A DNA stretch of 64,000 nt. Origin: JAJEFO01 sp965209045. GTDB lineage: Bacteria > Pseudomonadota > Alphaproteobacteria > Rhodobacterales > Rhodobacteraceae. The position numbers were made by a program, and so were the translations under genes. Positions 59,581 through 64,000 of this stretch are shown here, in pieces (positions within the stretch are counted from its first letter, which is position 1; the number at the start of each line of letters is the position of its first letter). The notes beneath the pieces were generated by a model, which was not told the DNA's origin, ran no database searches, and saw nothing but the letters and a program-made list of their open reading frames with translations. Location of the stretch: the NCBI GenBank assembly GCA_965209045.1, contig CBDBPW010000002.1, forward strand, positions 744,001 to 808,000, read 5' to 3'.

Positions 59581-61026
59581 TCAATCGGGGTCTGCGGGAA
59601 TGATCTTGCGTTCGTCACAAGACGAAACGCGCAAAATGTTCGTGGTTCCCGGCTTTCCAAAGGGGACACCGGCAGTCACGACGAGAAAGTCGTCCGGTGA
59701 GGCGAACCCTTCCGCTATGGAGGCCCTTGCCGAATTTATGACGGCAGTCTTGAACCGATCCACCTCGCTGGTATGGAAGCAGTGCAGGCCCCAAGACAGG
59801 CAGAGTCGCCGCGCCGTCTGGATTCGGGACGTCATGGCAATGATCGGAACATGTGGCCGTTCACGCGCCACCAGCAGCGCGGTCGTCCCGGACTCCGAGT
59901 AGCTGCAAATCACCTTTATGTCGGCGGTTTCCGCGATTTCTCGCGCGGCCGAGACGATGCCGTCCGCGACAGACTGCTTGGGCCCGCCCCTGCTGGCATC
60001 CACGACGTCGCGATAGGTGGGATCGCTCTCGACCTCGATTGCGACGTTGTTCATCGTCGACACCGCCTCGACAGGATAGGATCCGACTGCGCTCTCCGCC
60101 GAGAGCATCACCGCATCGGCGCCTTCGTATATCGCGGCAGCAACGTCAGACACTTCGGCACGCGTTGGCATCGGGCTCTCGATCATCGATTCAAGCATCT
60201 GCGTTGCCACGATCACCGGCTTCGCCGCCATCCGGCACTTCCGCACCAGGCGCTTCTGGATCGGCGGCACGTTCTGGACCGGCAATTCCACGCCGAGGTC
60301 GCCCCGGGCGACCATGATTCCGTCCGACGCAGCAAGAATGGAGTCGAAATTGCGCACCGCAGCGGGCTTCTCGACCTTTGTCATCAGCGCCGCGCGACCC
60401 CGTGCCAGCTCGCGCGCCTCGTGGACATCTTCGGCTCTCTGGACGAATGACAGCGCCAGCCAGTCGACACCAAGCTCGCACACGAATTCCAGATCCGACC
60501 TGTCCTTCTCCGACAATGCAGCGAGCGGCAGCAAGACGTCCGGAACATTGACGCCCTTCCGGTCCGAGACCGTTCCCCCGACAAGGACGGTGCAGTCCGC
60601 GAAATCGGGGCCATGCTCCGCGACTCTCATGCGGACCTTGCCGTCATTGACAAGCAGCGTTGCATCCCTCTCCAAGGCTTCGAAGATCTCGCGATGGGGA
60701 AGCTGCACCCTGTTCGGCCCGCCAGGCGCATCCAACAGGTCGAAACGAAAGTTCTGACCCTCTTCGACTTCAACTGCCGCGTTGGCAAAGGCGCCCACCC
60801 TCAGCTTCGGCCCCTGCAGGTCGGCAAGGATCCCGATGGGTCGGCCCACGTCCTCTTCGACCTTGCGGATGATCGCGTGCCGAGCCCTTATGTCATCATG
60901 ATCTCCGTGACTGGTGTTCAGGCGAAACGTGTCGGCGCCAGCCTCGAACAATCTGCGGATCATGTCGTAGGAACTCGACGCCGGACCCAGCGTTGCGACG
61001 ATCTTGACGTTTCGGAGGCGGCGCAT
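59581..61026 (-). CDS. pyk: Pyruvate kinase
   Basis: A 481-residue glycolytic enzyme that makes pyruvate and ATP from phosphoenolpyruvate. The N-terminal VKIVATLGPAS and FRLNTSHGD, the catalytic lysine motif MTKVEKPAAV, metal-binding MVARGDLGVELP and the PVIVATQMLESMI signature are present, followed by the C-terminal allosteric domain. ATG 61026 has GGGGA upstream. It precedes rpmI on the same strand, an order common in Rhodobacterales. Confidence 0.96.
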   Translation of the reverse strand: MRRLRNVKIVATLGPASSSYDMIRRLFEAGADTFRLNTSHGDHDDIRARHAIIRKVEEDVGRPIGILADLQGPKLRVGAFANAAVEVEEGQNFRFDLLDAPGGPNRVQLPHREIFEALERDATLLVNDGKVRMRVAEHGPDFADCTVLVGGTVSDRKGVNVPDVLLPLAALSEKDRSDLEFVCELGVDWLALSFVQRAEDVHEARELARGRAALMTKVEKPAAVRNFDSILAASDGIMVARGDLGVELPVQNVPPIQKRLVRKCRMAAKPVIVATQMLESMIESPMPTRAEVSDVAAAIYEGADAVMLSAESAVGSYPVEAVSTMNNVAIEVESDPTYRDVVDASRGGPKQSVADGIVSAAREIAETADIKVICSYSESGTTALLVARERPHVPIIAMTSRIQTARRLCLSWGLHCFHTSEVDRFKTAVINSARASIAEGFASPDDFLVVTAGVPFGKPGTTNILRVSSCDERKIIPADPD

Positions 61027-61122
61027 GGGGCATCCCCTCTGCATCGGACGATGTCCTCTACTGCCGCAATTGTTAGCGCATGACAACTGGCCAACCTGCA
61101 AATCGGGCGATAGCTTCTCGCC

Positions 61123-61899
61123 ATGCCGTTCCTGCCGGAGAAATCATCTGACCTGACACCCGTCATCGTTGCCGGCGAATCTCGACCCGCGCGATGGCTG
61201 GTGCTGTGCGACCATGCTTCCAACGCGGTACCGTCCTGGGTGGCGAACGGCGATCTTGGACTTTCGCGCGACGACATGTCGCGGCATATCGCATATGACG
61301 TGGGCGCGTCAGGGTTGGCGCTGAAGCTGGCGGAGCGACTGGATGCGCCCGCTGTCCTGGCAAACTACTCGCGCCTGGTCATTGATCCCAACCGCGGCGA
61401 ACATGACCCGACCCTGGTCATGCGGGTCTACGACGGCACTATCATCCCGGCCAATCGCGATGCGGACGAGAACGAGATCGAACGGCGCAAGGAGTTGCTC
61501 TACCGGCCATACCACCGCACCATCGCAGAGATCGCGGCAAGGCGGCCGGACACAGTCATCCTTTCGGTCCATTCATTCACACCGCAGTTTCGCGGTCGAA
61601 AGCCCCGCCCTTGGCACGTGACGCTGCTGTTTGCCGACGATGATCGTCTTTCGCTCCCCCTGCTGGCGGGACTGGCTCGCGAAAGTGGGCTGGTCGTCGG
61701 CGCGAACCAGCCCTACAGCGGCAGGCTCGAGGGAGACACGATTGACAGGCATGCCGTGCAGACAAGGCGGCAGAATACGCTGATCGAGGTGCGCAACGAC
61801 CTTATCGGCAAGGAGAGAGGTCAGGCAGAATGGGCCGACCGCCTTGCCAGAGTCCTCCCGGAAGCGCTGAAAGCGGCAGAAACACAAGGAGAAGCTTGA
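61123..61899 (+). CDS. N-formylglutamate amidohydrolase
   Basis: A 258-residue hydrolase of the FGase family that releases formate from N-formylglutamate or related acyl-amino acids. LVLCDHASNAVPSW, the central HDPTLVMRVYDGTIIPAN and SVHSFTPQFRG are family motifs with histidines that bind the metal. It is divergent from pyk. Its stop overlaps the ATG of the DUF1244 gene (TGATG at 61897-61901). No histidine-degradation genes are nearby, so the true substrate is open. Confidence 0.88.
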   Translation: MPFLPEKSSDLTPVIVAGESRPARWLVLCDHASNAVPSWVANGDLGLSRDDMSRHIAYDVGASGLALKLAERLDAPAVLANYSRLVIDPNRGEHDPTLVMRVYDGTIIPANRDADENEIERRKELLYRPYHRTIAEIAARRPDTVILSVHSFTPQFRGRKPRPWHVTLLFADDDRLSLPLLAGLARESGLVVGANQPYSGRLEGDTIDRHAVQTRRQNTLIEVRNDLIGKERGQAEWADRLARVLPEALKAAETQGEA

Positions 61900-62222
61900 T
61901 GGACGACAAGACCCGCATCGAACTGGAAGCCGCCGCATTCCGGCGATTGCAGAAGCACCTGATGGACGATCGCGCTGAAGTTCAGAACATAGACCTGATG
62001 AACCTCGCCGGGTTTTGCCGGAACTGCCTTTCGCGCTGGTATCAGGAAGCCGCGGACGAGCGGGGTATCGAGATTTCAACGGAGGAGGCTCGTGAATCGT
62101 TTTACGGCATGCCCTACGATGAATGGAAGGCCAAGCACCAGACCGAGGCAACGGCCGGACAAAGAGCTGCGTTCGAGCAGTCCCGGAATCTCCATGATGA
62201 TCAGAACGGAAGCGACGGCTGA
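61899..62222 (+). CDS. DUF1244 family protein
   Basis: A 107-residue conserved protein of unknown function. The core MNLAGFCRNCLSRWYQEAA and FYGMPYDEWKAKHQ are diagnostic. The pair of cysteines in CRNC might bind a metal. Translational coupling with the preceding amidohydrolase suggests a link, but no biochemical role is established. Confidence 0.88.
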   Translation: MDDKTRIELEAAAFRRLQKHLMDDRAEVQNIDLMNLAGFCRNCLSRWYQEAADERGIEISTEEARESFYGMPYDEWKAKHQTEATAGQRAAFEQSRNLHDDQNGSDG

Positions 62223-62314
62223 ACCGACCGCCCTCGCCACTTGATCCAGGACCACTCCATGGCCGTCCGGCATCAGAGGCGGCCGAAGCAATGCAACGGC
62301 GCACGGCAACAACG

Positions 62315-63175
62315 CTACACGGCCGACTTCCGGGATTCCTCGATATATATCTCTCGAAGCCGGGTTGCGACCGGGCCGGGCTTTCCGTCTCCGATCGTTG
62401 CGCCGTCTATTTCGGTGACCGGCATCACGAACGTTGATGCGGAGGTAATGAACGCCTCGTCCGCCTCCCTGGCCTCTTCCACGGTGAACGGTCGCTCCTC
62501 GACCTTCATCTGGGCCTCTCGCGCAAAGGCAAGCACGGCCTTCCTGGTGATGCCGTGCAGGATCTTCTCCGACAGGTCGCGCGTGATGATCCTGCCCCCG
62601 CGGACGATGCAGGCGTTGTTCGAGGTGCCTTCGGTCACGACACCGTCCTCGACCATCCAGGCATCGTCCTTGCCCTGATCCTTGGCCATCTTCTTGCCAA
62701 GGACAGGATAGAGAAGCTGGACCGTCTTGATGTCGCGGCGCGCCCAGCGGAGGTCTTCGATCGTGATCACGCTAATGCCAGTCTTCGCGGCCTGACTGCC
62801 AATGATGTTCTTGGTCTGCGTGAATGCCAGCACCGTGGGCGGCACGAGTTCGGGCGCAGGGCAATCGAAGTCCCGGTCCTTGTCTGCGCCACGAGTGATC
62901 TGGAGATAGACCATGCCTTCGGTCAGCGAGTTCCGCCTAACCAGTTCCCGGAAGACTTCGGCCAGTTCCGCTCCGGAGACTGGCGAGGCCATTTCGATTT
63001 CGCCCAGGGATCTCTCAAGCCGCGCCGCGTGTCCGGCGAAGTCAATCAGCTTGCCGTCCAGCACGCTGGTCACTTCGTAGACGCCGTCAGCAAACAGAAA
63101 CCCTCGGTCGAATATCGACACGCGAGCCTCCTCTTCAGGAACGTAGTCTCCGTTGACGTACACTATGCGGCTCAT
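62315..63175 (-). CDS. dat: D-amino-acid aminotransferase (class IV PLP enzyme)
   Basis: A 286-residue fold-type IV aminotransferase. The start IVYVNGDYVPEEEARVSIFD, RGFLFADGVYE, the PLP lysine K150 in RWARRDIKTVQLL, and GTSNNACIVRGG are typical of D-amino-acid aminotransferases. It interconverts D-alanine and D-glutamate with their keto acids. A branched-chain aminotransferase is less likely given this pattern. The start is 3 nt after the stop of the epimerase gene, so both are co-transcribed. Confidence 0.87.
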   Translation of the reverse strand: MSRIVYVNGDYVPEEEARVSIFDRGFLFADGVYEVTSVLDGKLIDFAGHAARLERSLGEIEMASPVSGAELAEVFRELVRRNSLTEGMVYLQITRGADKDRDFDCPAPELVPPTVLAFTQTKNIIGSQAAKTGISVITIEDLRWARRDIKTVQLLYPVLGKKMAKDQGKDDAWMVEDGVVTEGTSNNACIVRGGRIITRDLSEKILHGITRKAVLAFAREAQMKVEERPFTVEEAREADEAFITSASTFVMPVTEIDGATIGDGKPGPVATRLREIYIEESRKSAV

Positions 63176-63178
63176 CGC

Positions 63179-64000
63179 TCACCCCCAAAGTTCAGGCCGC
63201 GGCGGATGCACGCGCCCGTCTTCGTACTCCAGCGCATGGTCGCGGTCTTCCGCCAGAAGAAGCGGCCCGTCAAGATCAACCACCGTCGCACCTTGCGTGA
63301 GCAGTGTTGCCGGTGCCATGGCGAGCGACGTGCCGACCATGCATCCAACCATGATTTCGAGGCCTTTCTCCCGTGCCGCATCCCGGAGCGCCAATGCCTC
63401 CGTCAGGCCGCCAGCCTTGTCGAGCTTGATGTTGACTGCATCATACTTGCCCTTGAGCGCAGGCAAGGTTGCCCTGTCATGAACCGACTCGTCAGCGCAG
63501 ACCGGCAGCGGCCGCTCGATCTCGGCAAGCATTCCGTCATTGCCGGCGAGCAAGGGCTGTTCGACCAGCCGGACGCCGAGCCGAACGAGGTGCGGCGCAA
63601 TCTCCGAATACAGTTCGGCACTCCATCCCTCGTTCGCATCGACAATGATCCGTGTTTCAGGGGCGCCGCGCCGGACGGCTTCAAGTCGGGCCATGTCTTC
63701 TTCGCCACCCAGCTTCACCTTCAGCAACGGACGCCCGGCGTGCCTCCGCGCGGACGCCTCCATCCTCTCGGGGGTGTCGAGCGACAACGTGAACGCGGTG
63801 ACCACGGGACCTGGTCCCTCGATCCCGGCCAGGCGCCACGCCCGCTCCCCTGCCAGCTTTGCTGCAAGGTCCCAAAGCGCACAGTCAACGGCATTTCGCG
63901 CCGCGCCTGCCGGCAGCATTTCCTGGAGCCCCTCGCGGGTCAGCTCTGCCGGCAAACCCATGACTTGACCCGCAACCGATTCCATGGATTCGCCGTAGCG
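63179..64000 (-). CDS. Enolase-superfamily dipeptide epimerase / N-acyl amino acid racemase-like enzyme (5' end outside window)
   Basis: The C-terminal ~270 residues of an L-Ala-D/L-Glu epimerase-type enzyme. The frame stays open to the window edge. The barrel has LLKVKLGG with the KxK-type catalytic lysine region, metal ligands in IIVDANEGW, LVEQPL and PVCADESVHD, and the second catalytic lysine in NIKLDKAGG. Substrates in this family include muropeptide dipeptides; related enzymes in Rhodobacterales racemise N-acetyl-D-glutamate. Its pairing with a D-amino-acid aminotransferase suggests D-glutamate or D-alanine use. Confidence 0.85.
   Translation of the reverse strand, partial: RYGESMESVAGQVMGLPAELTREGLQEMLPAGAARNAVDCALWDLAAKLAGERAWRLAGIEGPGPVVTAFTLSLDTPERMEASARRHAGRPLLKVKLGGEEDMARLEAVRRGAPETRIIVDANEGWSAELYSEIAPHLVRLGVRLVEQPLLAGNDGMLAEIERPLPVCADESVHDRATLPALKGKYDAVNIKLDKAGGLTEALALRDAAREKGLEIMVGCMVGTSLAMAPATLLTQGATVVDLDGPLLLAEDRDHALEYEDGRVHPPRPELWG

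Noticed and set aside
1..64000. CRISPR arrays
   Set aside because: No regularly spaced direct repeats and no cas genes were seen.

Overview
The window is about 62% GC chromosomal DNA from an alphaproteobacterium, most likely Rhodobacterales. The evidence is the gene content and order: atpAGDC, a TrcR (DUF1013) regulator, a COQ9-family gene, a DUF1244 gene, and pyk followed by rpmI-rplT-pheS-pheT. No rRNA, tRNA or CRISPR was found. One structural RNA is clear: the signal recognition particle RNA at 43861-43954 on the minus strand.

Layout. 1-3826: the end of the F-type ATP synthase operon. 4676-10338 and 34644-35632: an oligopeptide-type ABC importer locus with a divergent Tat-exported binding protein, a GntR/LacI-like regulator, a fused double ATPase and two permeases. 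10331-34647: a ~24.3 kb integrative mobilisable element inserted inside the first permease gene. 36045-43584: ada-like, nth, a PfkB kinase, murC-murG-ftsW and nudC. 43861-51965: SRP RNA, a tyrosine phosphatase, an ankyrin protein, dnaX, an MFS transporter, ybaB, a TraB/GumN protein and recR. 52004-64000: trcR, coq9, rpsU, an Lrp regulator, pheT-pheS-rplT-rpmI, pyk, an N-formylglutamate amidohydrolase, a DUF1244 gene, a D-amino-acid aminotransferase and a partial enolase-superfamily epimerase.

The element is the main discovery. The DppB-like permease reads normally to residue 285 and then meets a stop codon supplied by the element. Its missing last ~26 codons lie 24.3 kb away, directly before the overlapping start of the DppC-like permease. 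The junctions share a 10-bp near-identical core (TCC[A/G]TGGTGT). Joining the two halves at that core gives a permease of the length expected for DppB. The importer is therefore probably off while the element is integrated and restored on excision.

Inside the element, left to right: a promoter region with repeated CATGTGCA sites; three translationally coupled ribbon-helix-helix (MobC-like) genes; a large MobF/TraA-type relaxase-helicase with a candidate oriT upstream; small accessory genes including a TbpB-like lipoprotein preceded by a striking 131-nt multibranched inverted repeat; a five-gene type I restriction-modification operon (hsdM-hsdS-Mrr-like nuclease-HEPN-like protein-hsdR); a two-gene unit with a ClpP/SppA-fold serine protease; an IS110-family insertion sequence with a candidate bridge-RNA region; and two overlapping tyrosine recombinase genes at the right end. 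No type IV secretion or coupling-protein gene is present, so the element should depend on a helper for transfer.
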